This document shows positions 1-17,386 of a DNA stretch of 64,000 bases, in pieces (positions within the stretch are counted from its first letter, which is position 1; each line of letters begins with the position of its first letter). Under the pieces are notes generated by a model that worked only from the letters and a program-made list of their open reading frames with translations, did no database searches and had not been told where the DNA came from. The position numbers and the translations under genes were made by a program. The DNA is from Leptoclinus maculatus (lineage: Eukaryota > Chordata > Actinopteri > Perciformes > Stichaeidae), in the NCBI GenBank assembly GCA_032191485.1, contig JAVDOI010000010.1, positions 22,025,839 to 22,089,838 on the forward strand, given 5' to 3'.

Positions 1-5150
<5,150 letters not shown>

Positions 5151-5159
5151 TCGCCTCCC

Positions 5160-5850
5160 GAAATCCCCCGTCGTTTTTTCTTTTCTCATCCCATCATTCC
5201 TTCCTTCCAACCATCTTAACCATCACCATACATCTGCATATCCTTCACTCATTGACCCCATATGGAGCATAAGAAGCCCACAGAGCTCTTTTCTCTCCAC
5301 ACGCAACCCGCTGCCGTTGATTCCCCTCCGAGACTTTCATCTTTCTTTCCCTCTCTTTCCTACAACTTGCATCCTTTTCCCCTCCTTAATGTCCATCCCC
5401 GTCTCACTCCCTTCCTCCCTCCTCTGTTGTATTTGCATATCCCAGGTGTGTCAGTCCATCCCAATCGCTGTGCTCCTTCTCCCCGATGCCCTATGTCCAC
5501 TTTTTATGTTTAGCTGTTAATATTTCAAGAAAGCATCCATCCTGCAACTGACTTTCCTTTCATTCCCTCTATCCCCTGGATATTCCCCCTCTTGTCCTCC
5601 TCTTTTTTTACCTTCTGAATACCTTCACTTCCTTCCTTCCCTCCTTCCTTTCCCTCTTGTATCCTTCTTTCAAACACCGCCATTTCCCACAGCGAGAATA
5701 TATCTCAGGGCCTTTTGGAGCCTGAAGAGATGAGAAGCTCAGCAGTTTCTGCTCACAGTGGGGAGGGAAACTATCCCACACCGTTGATTCACACCAAAGG
5801 CATTATTCCTCTCTCCTCTCACCTTCCTTCCTATCTTCCTTCAGCCTAAG
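5160..5850 (+). repeat. Pyrimidine-rich low-complexity stretch
   Basis: The + strand is strongly biased to C and T with many CCTTCC, CTCCT and TTCCTT words (clearest at 5590-5660), but no fixed period. Short plus-strand frames rich in Ser, Pro and Leu arise from this bias. Confidence 0.6.
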
Positions 5851-5989
5851 CTCCCATTGAAGCTTTCGGAGTTGCTCTCCAAACACCTGCTGTACTCCCA
5901 CATGCTCGCTCCTGTCCGCCACGTCATTACATCTGTATGCTACAGGCATGGGAAAGAGTGTGAGAAAGGTAGAGGATTATGTCTCCCCT

Positions 5990-5993
<4 letters not shown>

Positions 5994-6074
<81 letters not shown>
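5994..6074 (+). repeat. (TG)n microsatellite, 81 bp
   Basis: Perfect TG dinucleotide run on the + strand, directly upstream of a polypurine block. Confidence 0.99.
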
Positions 6075-6076
<2 letters not shown>

Positions 6077-6089
6077 ATGACGGTTCGCC

Positions 6090-6885
6090 AAGGAAAGTGT
6101 GAGACAGAGGAGGAGAGGAGAGGAGGAATGAGGATAGAATTGGGCGAGACAAAGCAATTAGTGTGGAGAAAAGAGGAGCCGAGACAAAGAGATGAGAACA
6201 TTTTCATAAAATGAGAAAATACAAGAGAATTGAAAATAAGGAAAGAGGGTGCAAACTGAGAAATGGAAGGAAAGAGGAGGGGGGAGAGGGAAGGAAAGAA
6301 AAGGAAAGGAAAATTAAGGAGTAGAAAGGAAAGGTAGCGTGGGAACAGCAAAGGAAAGGATAGGAAATAGAAGTGAAGTAACGATTGGGAGAGGAAAGAT
6401 TACGCCTGGAGAGATCGCGAGTGGATGGATAAGGAAAGGAAAGGAGAGGAAATGAAAGGGAAGTAAATATAATGAGTAGAAAGAGGAGGAGAGGAGAGGA
6501 AATGAAATGAAAGGGAAGGAAAAATGACAAGTAGAAAGCTAAGGAAAGGTAGCAAGTGAACAGTAGAAAAAAATGAAATGAAAGTAAAGATTGGGAGAGG
6601 AAAGATGATGAGTAGAGAGAGTTTGAGAGTGGAAGGATAAGGAAAGGAAAGGAAAGGAGAGGAAATGAAGGGAAGACAGGGAAAGAAAAGATGACAAGTG
6701 GAAGGACAGTAAGGAAAGGAAAGGAAAGGTTGGGAGAGGAAAGATGAGTGGAGAGATGGAGAGTGGAAGGATAAGGAAAGGAGAGGAAATAAAAGGAAAG
6801 GAAAGATGGGGAAAAAAGGTAAGATGACGAGTGGAAAGAAAAGGAGAGAAAAGGAGAGATGAGAGCGGAAAAGTAAAAGAATATC
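6090..6885 (+). repeat. Polypurine block with diverged GGAAA-type repeats
   Basis: Nearly 800 bp where the + strand is mostly A and G, built from GGAAAGGAAA, GGAGAGGAAA and GATGA words. A longer unit recurs: the phrase TTGGGAGAGGAAAGAT appears near 6385, 6591 and 6730, each time followed by a stretch like GAGAGTGGAAGGATAAGG. This indicates old, diverged tandem duplication with unequal spacing of about 140 to 206 bp. Homopurine tracts can adopt triplex structures; that property is inferred. Confidence 0.85.
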
Positions 6886-6971
6886 AGAGGAGGCAGCAGT
6901 GGCTATGAAACCATAAGTAGGCCAGTGGAAGTTTCAGAGAAATTGATTAGCATTCAAACAGACACAGTAGG

Positions 6972-6972
<1 letters not shown>

Positions 6973-7055
<83 letters not shown>
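6973..7055 (+). repeat. (TG)n microsatellite, 83 bp
   Basis: Perfect TG run on the + strand at the far side of the polypurine block, followed by a short ACATAGAC-type stretch and a G-rich patch (7137-7162). Confidence 0.99.
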
Positions 7056-7057
<2 letters not shown>

Positions 7058-7162
7058 ACATACATAGACATAGACACCGTAGGCAGTGGGAAGAGAGAGG
7101 GAACAGAGACGGAGGACGGAGTGAAGGGTGGAGCCGAGGGCGGGGGGGCCGGGGGGGCCGGG

Positions 7163-8843
7163 CCCTGCTCCTATCGGGCTGCTGTATGTGAATGGATACT
7201 CATATAGAGTCCATGCATGTGTGCACATGACTTTCACCTTGCCCAGGGATGTTGTCCTGTACATCGTCTCCCCTGGTACCATCCCTGGGGTGTGCCCGTG
7301 CATTAATTAGCACGATACAGCTGCAGCGCACATACTAGTATCCCACCTCTGTTTCCCGCTCTGACATTCTCTGCTTTATATATTTCAACCATAATAACTT
7401 ATTATAGTGGAGTTACAATAACCGTATGTATTTCCTGGGCCATACGAAAAAATGAACCGCTGCTGCCGGAGTTCAAAATGAGCCATCCATCTTCACTTAA
7501 AGCTCAGCAGTCAGCAGTCGGTGGTGTGTGCCCTCTTCGGTTCAGATCTTCTTCTTGAGTCTTCTATAAAATATGTTTGTCTCATGTTGAACCCCTACAG
7601 CGTCGCACAGCCCCACTCCCCCGACACCCTCGCGGTTTCCAGCTGAGTAGAGAGTTGAAATGCATCGTCTGCAAGCTCTTTGAAGAGCTGTCCTATGAAG
7701 TCTCTCCAGTCTGATCCACCTGCACAGGGAAGCCTCAACTCTCCCACAATCGATCAGAAAATAACAGAGAATGGACGGCTACAGTCAATTATGTTAACGT
7801 CATATATATATATTAAGTCCATTCAGTCTCTACCCAGCATTTAGTGTGCATGTTCTGTATGCATCAGTGTGTGTGACGGCAAAGGTCAATGCTGCTTATT
7901 GATGGAAATTATTTTTTTGTATTTCTATAATGACCAAAAGAAGGAAAAATATATCTTACAAATTGTCGATACTGCATGGTACAGACTTCTTTCAATACAT
8001 ATACTAAAGTGTGCAGATTTGTAATAATGCAGCAGTAGATTCATACCTTTAGTGGGAAAACAAGTCTTAAATGAAGTACTGTGGAGTTTTAGTTCTACAC
8101 ACTGATGCTGATCATATATGTGATCATAGGTACGTCACTAACCGGTAACCAGGTTCTATTATCAGAATGTTTTGGGTGACTATTGATGACATTGCTGAAG
8201 GTAAAATCATCGATATCGCTCTGAGAAACTCTTCTTTGATGCTCTATTATTAAGGATGTCTTTCCCTTTAGGACTGAAATATAATTCAGATTCAAGTGCA
8301 CCACCAGAGCTCGTTGATTTGCTGCTGCTCTGTTTTAACTCTCCCGAGGCCAGTTTTAGGATCACAAGAAATGACCTTTGGATTGAAATGGTTGGGTTTT
8401 GCCACAACAATGTGCCAATTAGTTTCCAGTTGACTCGGAGTAAGCGATTGTAACGGCTGCAGTACGAATGGAGTCCTGCACTGCACAGTGAGCCCTAAAC
8501 AGAGGTGAGGACAGAGACTTGTCCAATTAGATGCTACTTAGGCAAAGCAGGAGTCCGCTGGGAAAAGACACATCACATTTTGGATCTGAATCAATAAAAA
8601 CTTCTCATGTTGACATTTCATTTCTAAATGCATTGTGTCTGTATTCGTCCTTCCACTCACCCCTCCGACAGTGTCAAGTATGGTGCCATGTTTCAGAGGG
8701 TTACCGTCTGCTGCACATGTGGATCACGGCACTCACTGCATCCACGTTTGGACATGACATGTTCATTTAGGTTTTTTTTTGTTCTCACCACTATTGCATA
8801 ATCGGCTACCGTTGGAGCATGTGTGTTTAACACAGCCCAGGAG
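7163..8843. other. Intronic sequence, nothing recognised
   Basis: No exon, RNA gene or known repeat was identified. A short (AT)n run lies at 7802-7812. Confidence 0.45.
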
Positions 8844-8868
8844 ATATATATATATATATATATATATG
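8844..8868. repeat. (AT)n microsatellite
   Basis: About twelve uninterrupted AT dinucleotides. Confidence 0.95.
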
Positions 8869-9337
8869 ATAGCTTTGATGTTGGCTGATTCTACAGGGCC
8901 CGTCTCGTCTTCTGCAGGAAGTAGTGTCTCCTCAGTGTGGACAGCCCTGGAGTGAGGGTGGTGCATGAGCATGCTCAAGATCAACAATTCTTTACCTTAC
9001 TTTCACCACACTTAAACAAGTTACCCGGTACAGATTTAGGCATTTAACACTAAACAAGACTAAGGCCACTCTCCGTTGTTCTAGTCCGAGTCAGAATGAA
9101 ATTGATACTTTAAGTCTGTTTGGTTTCACAGTTCTCAAATTAATACTGATCAAATCAATTAATCCATTTGTACGAAAGAGCATATTTATCTTTTTTATCT
9201 CATTACTTTTCTCACTTTGACTTGTAATGATCTACTGTGCTCACGGATCCTTTCATGGATTCCTGGACTTAATTCATGCGTTCTTATGTTCCTTATTTCC
9301 TTTTGGGGCTGGTAGTCAAGGTCATGCAGAAGTCATA

Positions 9338-9419
9338 GTAAATGGTAAATGGAGTTGCATTTGTATAGCGCCATTCTAGTCTTCACTCAAAGCACTTTAC
9401 ACTACATGTCATCATTCAC
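9338..9419 (-). repeat. 3' tail fragment of a teleost tRNA-derived SINE
   Basis: The + strand starts GTAAATGGTAAATGG and contains TATAGCGCCATTCTAGTCTT and CACTTTACACTACATGTCA. Its reverse complement (ACATGTAGTGTAAAGTGCTT, GACTAGAATGGCGCTATA, then CCATTTACCATTTAC) matches the tail of a SINE common in percomorph fish. It also matches the tail of the tRNA-headed copy at 23470-23652. The tRNA-like head is missing, which is typical of 5'-truncated retroposition. Confidence 0.75.
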
Positions 9420-10611
9420 AAATTGTGCAAATGTTCTCGTTGCGTTATTCGTGGGAGTTTGTTCGCCGGATGATTTGTAGTTATTCGTTGAGAGGAGCGA
9501 CACCGGTTCATCAGTCATGGCTTCTTTGTACATGTTGTGGAAGCACCAGGTGTCCCGGGAAACTAAACGCCGTGGTGTGTCTACGTTCACAACATCATCT
9601 GGAGGCGCTCAGATGTTGGCTGACATGGACTAGAGGAGCCGTGGATCACACCGCGATCTGATTAGAAGACGATCCTGCCAATCAGACCACTCTCCTCCTC
9701 TAATCCCCTTTGTGGTTAACTCTCTAGTCTTTGTCCAGGTCAGTCCCCTCCCACTCACATGAACCTGTCGTATACCCGTGACTATATCGACAAACGCCCA
9801 CGAAAGTAGCCCTGCATTTTGGATTACTTCTGCTGCAATAGGTTCCACCCGGCAATTGAACCGCACTAGGGTTCGATCAGAAACGGTCCGAGAACACCTC
9901 TTGCAAGTCAGCACTGAAGTAATGGACCAAGAAACCAAGCGACTGACTGTCCAACTCTACCTTCTGTAGAGTCACGTTGCTAGCGTGGCATCAGGATACC
10001 CCAGCATTCTGTCTGGGAGGGTTTGGCTCAGTAGCAGCTTACCAAATGGGCTTTTTAAAGCCAGTAGAAAGTTCCTTTTACGTGACATGACAGCCTCCCG
10101 TTTAATCTATCAAGGTAACACTGACTGAGCATGCAGGCTCTTTTCTACACCGCATGACACACGGCGTTCATGTCCGAGGAAATAGTAGTCAAGGTATCAC
10201 AGACCTTGCGACTTTAATACTGCAGACTCCAGTCATTCAATTTCATTCCTCCGCAAGGTTGTCAGGGGTTCGCTCTTCCAATCAAAGTCCCACTTCTCTA
10301 ATCCCCTTGGCGACAGCCGCCTTACTTAGCTTGTCAATCCTCAAAGCTACTCACAAGCTGAAATAAATGATCAGGTCCAGGCTTTCACTGCTTGGAGACT
10401 CTCTATCGTATCCGTCTTTGCGTTCCATAGTTGCACAGTGTGACTTGTATATCATATATTCTCGACATAAATTTACATCCAGCATTATCAGACTAGATGG
10501 TTTTGTCCTTTGCAATCATTATCATTGAGAGGAGGAAACATTGCCCCCCCCCCATCATATGGAATTGGCTCTCTGATTAAATGAGCTTTCATCATCTCCT
10601 CCACACACCAA
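9420..10611. other. Intronic sequence, possible old repeat, nothing firm
   Basis: The stretch 9840-9900 (GAACCGCACTAGGGTTCGAT and GAAACGGTCCGAGA) resembles an unclassified repeat I associate with fish, but I cannot name it or find its ends. No coding signal. Confidence 0.35.
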
Positions 10612-10637
10612 TGTGTGTGTGTGTGTGTGTGTGTGTG
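10612..10637 (+). repeat. Short (TG)n microsatellite
   Basis: Thirteen TG units. Confidence 0.95.
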
Positions 10638-10851
10638 CAGTCGGATCATTTTCCATATGAAGTCATCCGGTAATGAGGCGAATCCCATTAGATGAATGGA
10701 TAGGCCGACTAATCGCATAAAGTCTGTTAATTGGACGCATATTGTCATGGCTAACTGTTATGGCATCGTAAAGGCGCGGGGCTGACGAAGGGGTCGCGTA
10801 CGCAACGCTAACATGGGAGCAAACGGGCATGACAGATAGGGGAGGGAGGCT

Positions 10852-10870
10852 CTCTCTCTCTCTCTCTCTC
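10852..10870 (+). repeat. Short (CT)n run
   Basis: About nine CT units inside a C/T-rich patch. Confidence 0.85.
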
Positions 10871-10968
10871 CCCTCTGTCCCTCCTCTAACTCATCATCCC
10901 CCAATAATCATTTTGAATTCCAGACTCGACAGCATTTCCTGCCGCCGCTTCTCCCTCCCTGCCCACCC

Positions 10969-10989
10969 GGGGGGGGGGGGGGGGGGGGG
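10969..10989 (+). repeat. G21 homopolymer
   Basis: Twenty-one consecutive G after CCCACCC. Such runs are quadruplex-prone and hard to sequence, so the length may be inexact. Confidence 0.9.
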
Positions 10990-11738
10990 ATTACATCAGT
11001 CTTCTCTGCTTAATTACCTCAAAGATGCTGTCAATCCCGCTTAATTATGACTCAATTCTCAGCATTGTGTCTCAGAAGGGCGGGCTCTGAATTGAACCAT
11101 TGCAATCCAGTTTGTTTCCATGACCTCTGGAACCCGCTCAGCATAATAAGAACAGATGGTCCAGATAGGTAATCCCACCCTAAATGTGCTCTTGTTGAGA
11201 CCCTGAACGCCTCATTTAGTATGGATGAATAGGTATTGTAAAGTCCTTCTCTGACTTCTGTAATTAGTGATCACACATTTAAAGGCACTATTCTTCTACT
11301 CTACTCAAAATAACTGGCTTCTTATTGTCATGTTACAATCCATTTATGTAACAAACAGGCAAACGATGACACTGACATGATTCAGTATTTTTTCTTCTTG
11401 TCAACGAATCCCATGAAAAGACCGAAAGCAACATTGTGTTGTATAACATCAATCCTCCCCTTCCCTGTCTCAGCCACAGAAAACATTGATTCTCATTGAA
11501 GATGTAAATTGTTGAAATGTCGGACTGAACAAAAAAAGACTTTCATATTAACATACGTGACTGCACACTGACGATCTTTACTGTAACCGCGTCCACCAAA
11601 ATCATCAACACACTACGATGCGTCCAGAACTCTCTCCCACTCCACCAGAGACCACCTCACCCAGTCCTTCAGAACCTCCACTCTGCTGTATGGGTATACA
11701 GCAAGGAATCCCTTCACAACCCTGAACCCCTTCATTAT

Positions 11739-11771
<33 letters not shown>

Positions 11772-12078
11772 GGCAGCAAGTAACAATATGCTTGAAAACT
11801 GAAAAGCATCTCTTATGGTATGAAATAGAAAATACCAAAATTCCTAGAATACTAAATGAAGTGGGTGCATTAGGAGGAGTTTCACTGATGGCTATACGTT
11901 AATGTAAATGTAAATGACTTATTCATTTTGTATTCCGTTCTACTTTTACATCAAAACGCAGCTTGAAAGCCGAGTTGGGCTCAAGTTAGTTTGTTCCTCC
12001 TGGTGATCCGCACATACGTGATGATGTCACATGTTTGTACTCACGTCTCCTACAGCCAAGAGCAGCAGCGACACACAA
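10990..12078. other. Intronic sequence with one trinucleotide repeat
   Basis: No gene seen. The only structured element is an (AAT)n run near 11735. Confidence 0.5.
11735..11770 (+). repeat. (AAT)n trinucleotide repeat
   Basis: About ten TAA/AAT units with one early break. Confidence 0.95.
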
Positions 12079-12354
12079 CTCTCTCTCTCTCTCTATCTTC
12101 CTCTCCTTCTTTCTCCCTCTCTCTTTCTCCCCCTCTCTCTCTCTTCCTCTCTCTCTCTTCCTCTCTCTCTCTTCCTTCTCTCTCTCTTCCTTCTCTCTCT
12201 CTCTTCCTCTCTCTCTCTCTCTCTCTCTCTTCCTCTCTCTCTCTTCCTCTCTCTCTCTCTCTCCCTCTCTCTCTCTCTCTCCTTCTCTCTCTCTTCCTCT
12301 CTCTCTCCTTCTCTCTCTCTTCCTCTCTCTCTCTCTCTTCCTCTCTCTCTCCCC

Positions 12355-12387
<33 letters not shown>

Positions 12388-12492
12388 CCCCCCTCTCTCC
12401 CTCTCTCTCTCTCCCTCTCCCTCTCCCTCTCTCTCTCCCCCCCTCTCTCCCTCTCTCCCTCTCTCCCTCTCCCTCCCTCTCTCTCTCCCCCC

Positions 12493-12523
<31 letters not shown>

Positions 12524-12862
12524 CCTCTCCCTCTCCCTCTCTCTCTCCCCCCCTCTCTCCCTCTCTCTCTCTCCCTCTCCCTCCCTCTCTCTCCCCCCCC
12601 TCTCTCCCTCTCCCTCCCTCTCTCTCTCCCCCCCTCTCTCCCTCTCTCTCTCCCTCTCCCTCTCCCTCTCTCTCTCCCCCCCTCTCTCCCTCTCTCTCTC
12701 TCCCTCTCTCCCTCTCCCTCTCCCTCTCTCTCTCCCTCCCTCTCTCCCTCTCCCTCTCCCTCCCTCTCTCTCTCTCTCTCTCTCCCCCCCTCTCTCCCTC
12801 TCCCTCCCTCTCTCTCTCTCTCTCTCTCCCCCCCTCTCTCCCTCTCCCTCCCTCTCTCTCTT
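12079..12862 (+). repeat. 784-bp CT/CCCT polypyrimidine tract
   Basis: Essentially only C and T on the + strand. The first third alternates CTCTCT with TTCCT; from about 12350 a longer motif takes over in which runs of six or seven C followed by TCTCTCCCTCT recur every several tens of bases. The six long Ser/Leu/Pro or Arg/Glu/Gly open frames here are artefacts of the repeat. Mirror-repeat polypyrimidine of this length can form H-DNA (inference). Confidence 0.98.
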
Positions 12863-13762
12863 GGCAGACTGAATGAAGATGACCCACTCCCTGTGTAGAT
12901 ATGAACTTTTCATTCTAAGCCAATGAAAACACAAGGATTCTTAGTTTCTGATGATTACACACTGATGGCAACATAGTTGTGAATTTCATATTTAAATTCT
13001 GCTAACAGATCTAAACACTAAACACTGGTCCTTCATCAAAGCAGAGACGTGTTTCAGAATGACTTCATGTGGAGCAACATGTTACTTCTGATTGGTCATT
13101 GGTTTCATATATCTGCATGCACTTAAAGCACTTGCTTTACGCCCCGGTGACTCAATGTTTCCGCCTGATCTCATGTTAAATTCATAGTTTATTTTATGAG
13201 AAGTAATGCACTCGAATTCCATAAATGATATAAATGTCCAGAACCTTCGTCACTGAAACAAGCAGTAGACAGACTTGCCTTCAGCTCGTTAAATAGATGC
13301 ATCTTTCATGTAGTATCTCATACTACAGATCTATAAGATCTTTGTGTCTCTCAGCATTCTTGATGGACAGAGAGGTGGTTTTTAACCTTTTAGAAACAGT
13401 GGGCCCGTCGTTGTTTCAGCACCACCTCTCAAACTCTTCAGACTGCTTCTATGTGACGGTTGTCTGCAGGACGTCTGACCTGTAACTGAGTGTGCAGCGC
13501 TGCTCCGAGGTAGTGACTAAGGACCCATATGAAGTGAACCAGCTTACAAACATGCGTACTTAAACCTCTTACTCTTGTAGCGTGGCACCTCTTTCTTTTT
13601 AAAGATGAGATAAAACCATTCCAAACTTAATGCATCTGCAAACACAGACGGGTAGAATCATCTACATCCTCACTAAATACCACTGATTGCATCCGCAGGA
13701 AAGTGGAACTGAATTGACATGTTATCATACAAAACCCAGTCCCTCTAATAACTGCTGCAGTG

Positions 13763-13779
13763 CCCCCCCCCCCCCCCCC
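13763..13779 (+). repeat. C17 homopolymer
   Basis: Seventeen consecutive C. Confidence 0.9.
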
Positions 13780-14790
13780 GAGATCCAAAATAAATGAGAT
13801 CGGATGCTTTTGAGTAGCCTGATATTTGTTGGGAACTGTACAAGATGATTTGTCATACATTGATATTAGATTAAAGCAGTTTCATGATATCTGAGCAGTG
13901 GATGGAGGCTCCGAGGCGACTTCATTTCCTCCGGGCCATCGAAAAAAGAAAAAAAACAGACACTGTGTTTAAAGAACGATTAAAGTAAAACTTGAACTCT
14001 TCCCACTGTGGCTTTCATGAAATATAAGCTATAATGATACTACAGCTATTGTGCATGTTTCCAATAAAAACCCACACTGAATTATTGTGTTTAAGGCTCA
14101 AGTCACTCAGGCTGAGTGACAGCTGAGAGCCAGCACTGCTAGAAGACTCGCTATCAACTTTAATGGCACATTGCTAACTAGGAATACAAATGCTGATACA
14201 ACAAGTTTACACCGCTCTAGCTGTCCACTGCCAGCGACTTAAGCCCTTTACATTCACTTTACATTCACCTTTGTGAGGTCGTATCGAGCTGATAAGTTTG
14301 TATTCCACTTGAAAAGGAGCGTATCTATCTAGCGTTGGCTGTCTGTCTTCAACAAGTCTGGAAAAGGTAGCCCTCCGTACAACACGCAGCTTTACTCTAT
14401 TACTCATATGTAGGGTCAAAGCTACAATAACATACTGGATGAGAGCTCAGCTGATACAAATCACATCAAATGACAATAAGATGTAAGATAAAATGAGATG
14501 ACATGAATACAAATACAAATATAGCACCACATATACTATAAGAAGAATAAAAATACCAGACACGATCATCCAAAAGGATTGCACAAATGTCAGGAGATGT
14601 GAGAGACTGGAATGAGATACATGTATCAATGAAATATAGCACTACATACAGTACATACGTACATGAAATGTATAACAGTAAAGCACATGTAGCAGGCTTG
14701 TATCTTTTAATAAGGTTGGAAATTCAGATTATAATAACAGTCACTGATATCTGCTGGCACATGGGCCAACGTGGGATTAATGGGAAGTGT

Positions 14791-14807
14791 ACCCTAACCC
14801 TAACCCT
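14791..14807 (+). repeat. Short interstitial telomere-like repeat
   Basis: Almost three CCCTAA units in the C-rich orientation. Too short to be significant alone, but the same hexamer recurs at 33750 and 36531. Confidence 0.7.
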
Positions 14808-15264
14808 GCAGATGTGTCCTGATAGAGACACTGGTTTGTTCAACTTTCCTGCTACATCTTGTCTGTCTGTATTCTTTGAGTGCACCCACTGTGTTTCTTC
14901 AACTGCTTTCCTGGCTTTACTTATGACTATCTGACATCTCCAGAAATGCATTAAATGTCCAATCAAAACAATGCAACAGATTACACTGATCTAGGATTAG
15001 CTTTCGGTGGTCTGTTGGAAACGGATGCCTCTCGGCGAAGAGACAAGTTTCGAAGAGCATCGAGTTTGTGTCTTACTCGGTACCACAGAGACGCCGAGCG
15101 TCGGAGTGAGATGAGACAAATCAAAAGGCAGTAATGAATGAAACTCTGATTGTTTGCCTCTCTATTAGCAAGCATTAGCAAAACACTGGCGTATTTTCAC
15201 ATTTCAAAAGAGAGTGGAGAAATCACACAGAGCAACACCTTGCACAACATGGACCATTTGGTTT

Positions 15265-15268
<4 letters not shown>

Positions 15269-15295
<27 letters not shown>
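15269..15295 (+). repeat. Short (AC)n microsatellite
   Basis: About thirteen AC units. Confidence 0.95.
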
Positions 15296-15297
<2 letters not shown>

Positions 15298-15563
15298 CCT
15301 TTGGGGGGGATTAATTTGTTAGAAACAGCATGATTCTCAGAGGGAGACACAAACAAACACAAACAGACCTGATTAGCACATCATGATTAATGATTTTGAC
15401 AGCAAATTATGAAACTCATGTATAAACCGCCAGCGTGCCCGCGTGCGTGTCGACGTGGATGATCATGCATACATTGATCAAAAGTTGTGAAAGATAACAC
15501 TCCGGTTATATTATTTGTGAGTGATCAGCTTAATCAAAACATGTCAGGGGAGAGGCAGAAGAC

Positions 15564-15679
<116 letters not shown>

Positions 15680-15783
15680 AAGGGTGAATAGATTCCAAAA
15701 AACTAAATGTGGTCAGGGTAGTTTTTTGATATATCTATCTAACCAAATAATAAACATTTCTATTCTGCCCTTTAGCTTGTAAC

Positions 15784-17386
15784 ATCTCTCCACATTGTTG
15801 TCTGTCTGCACATTGTCGTCTCTCCACATTGTTGTCTGTCTGCACATTGTCGTCTCTCCACATTGTTGTCCCTCATCACATTGTCATCTGTCTTCACATT
15901 GTCATCTCTCTTCACATTGTCGTCCCTCTTCACATTGTCGTCTGTCTTCACATTGTCGTCAGTCTTCACATTGTCATCTCTCTTCACATTGTCGTCCCTC
16001 TTCACATGTCGTCTCTTCAGATCATCGCCACTCTTCACATTGTCGTCCCTCTTCACATTGTCGTCTCTCTTCAGATCGTCGCCACTCTTCACATTGTCGT
16101 CCCTCTTCACATTGTCGTCTCTCTTCAGATCGTCGTCTCTCTTCACATTGTCGTCCCTCTTCACATTGTCGTCTCTCTTCAGATCGTCGTCTCTCTTCAC
16201 ATTGTCGTCCCTCTTCACATTGTCGTCTCTCTTCAGATTGTCGTCTCTCTTCACATTGTCGTCTCTCTTCAGATCGTCGTCTCTCTTCACATTGTCGTCC
16301 CTCTTCACATTGTCGTCTCTCTTCAGATCGTCGTCCCTCTTCACATTGTCGTCTCTCTTCAGATCGTCGTCTCTCTTCACATTGTCGTCCCTCTTCAACT
16401 TGTCGCCTCTCTAAAGATCGTCGTCACTCTTCACATTGTCGTCCCTCTTCACATTGTCATCTCTCTTCAGATCGTCGTCTCTCTTCACATTGTCGTCCCT
16501 CTTCAAATTGTCGCCTCTCTTCAGATCTTCGTCACTCAACACATTGTCGTCCCTCTTCACATTGTCGTCTCTCTTCAGATCGTCGCCACTCTTCACATTG
16601 TCGTCCCTCTTCACATTGTCATCTCTCTTCAGATCGTCGTCTCTCTTCACATTGTCGTCCCTCTTCACATTGTCGTCTCTCTTCAGATCGTCGTCTCTCT
16701 TCACATTGTCGTCCCTCTTCACATTGTCGTCTCTCTTCAGATCGTCGTCTCTCTTCACATTGTCATCTCTCTTCAGATCGTCGTCTCTCTTCACATTGTC
16801 GTCCCTCTTCAAATTGTCGCCTCTCTTCAGATCTTCGTCACTCAACACATTGTCGTCCCTCTTCACATTGTCTTCCCTTCGCTTTGTACTACCTTCACAT
16901 CGTCGTCCCTTCACATAGTCATCCCCTCACATTAAGGACGTTTTACATCGTGGTTGCTTCACATCCTCGTCACTTCACCTGTTTGTCTTTTCACATTGCC
17001 GTCGTTTCACATCCTCATTGCTTCACATTCTCGTTGCTTCACCTGTTCGTCGTTTCACATACACGTTGCTTTACATCGTTGTCACTTCAAATTGTTGTCG
17101 CTTCACATTGACGTCGCTTCACATCGCCGTTGCCTCACATCGTCATCCCTTCGCTTTGTCGTACCTTCAGATCATTGTCGCTTCTCGACCCTTCACATCG
17201 TCTTTTCCCTTACATCGTCATACCTTTACATAGTCACCGCTTCTTCACATAGTTGTCGTTTCACATTGTCATCGCTTCGTCACATAGTCGTTGCTTCACA
17301 TTGTCGTTGCTTTACATAGTCGTTGCTTCACATTGTCGTTGCTTCACATCGTTGTTCGTTCATATTATCGTTTCACATCTCTGAGA
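15784..17386 (+). repeat. 1.6-kb minisatellite, 18-bp units with higher-order structure
   Basis: The array has three zones. At 15784-15870 a 34-bp dimer (16 + 18) repeats. At about 15876-16880 the unit is 18 bp (CTCTTCACATTGTCGTCC and variants with CAGATCGTCGTCT), arranged mostly as 54-bp triplets. From about 16880 to 17386 units shorten to about 14-16 bp (CTTCACATCGTCGT) and decay. A block is duplicated at an offset of 306 bp, exactly 17 units (16501 and 16807). Because 18 is a multiple of three, several frames on both strands stay open for 160 to 438 codons. Those peptides (LSSHCRPSSHC on +, KRDDNVKRDDDL on -) have no start, splice or domain support and are treated as non-coding. Confidence 0.95.

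Larger units (their letters stand above)
12863..15268. other. Intronic sequence, nothing coding
   Basis: AT-rich. It contains a C17 run and a short telomere-like motif (listed separately). A region of short ATACAAATA and ATGAGAT words at 14440-14690 is low complexity. Confidence 0.45.

Noticed and set aside
9840..9900. Sequence around GAACCGCACTAGGGTTCGAT as a tRNA or SINE
   Set aside because: No A box, no acceptor-stem pairing, and no boundary could be defined.
11991..12934. Frames of 264-294 codons rich in Ser/Leu/Pro or Arg/Glu/Gly
   Set aside because: Translation of a CT/CCCT polypyrimidine tract in several frames.
15795..17111. 438-codon + strand frame and 368-codon alternative frame, with 208- and 167-codon minus frames
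   Set aside because: They are produced by an 18-bp tandem repeat whose length is a multiple of three; several frames are open at once on both strands and no splice or domain signal supports any of them.
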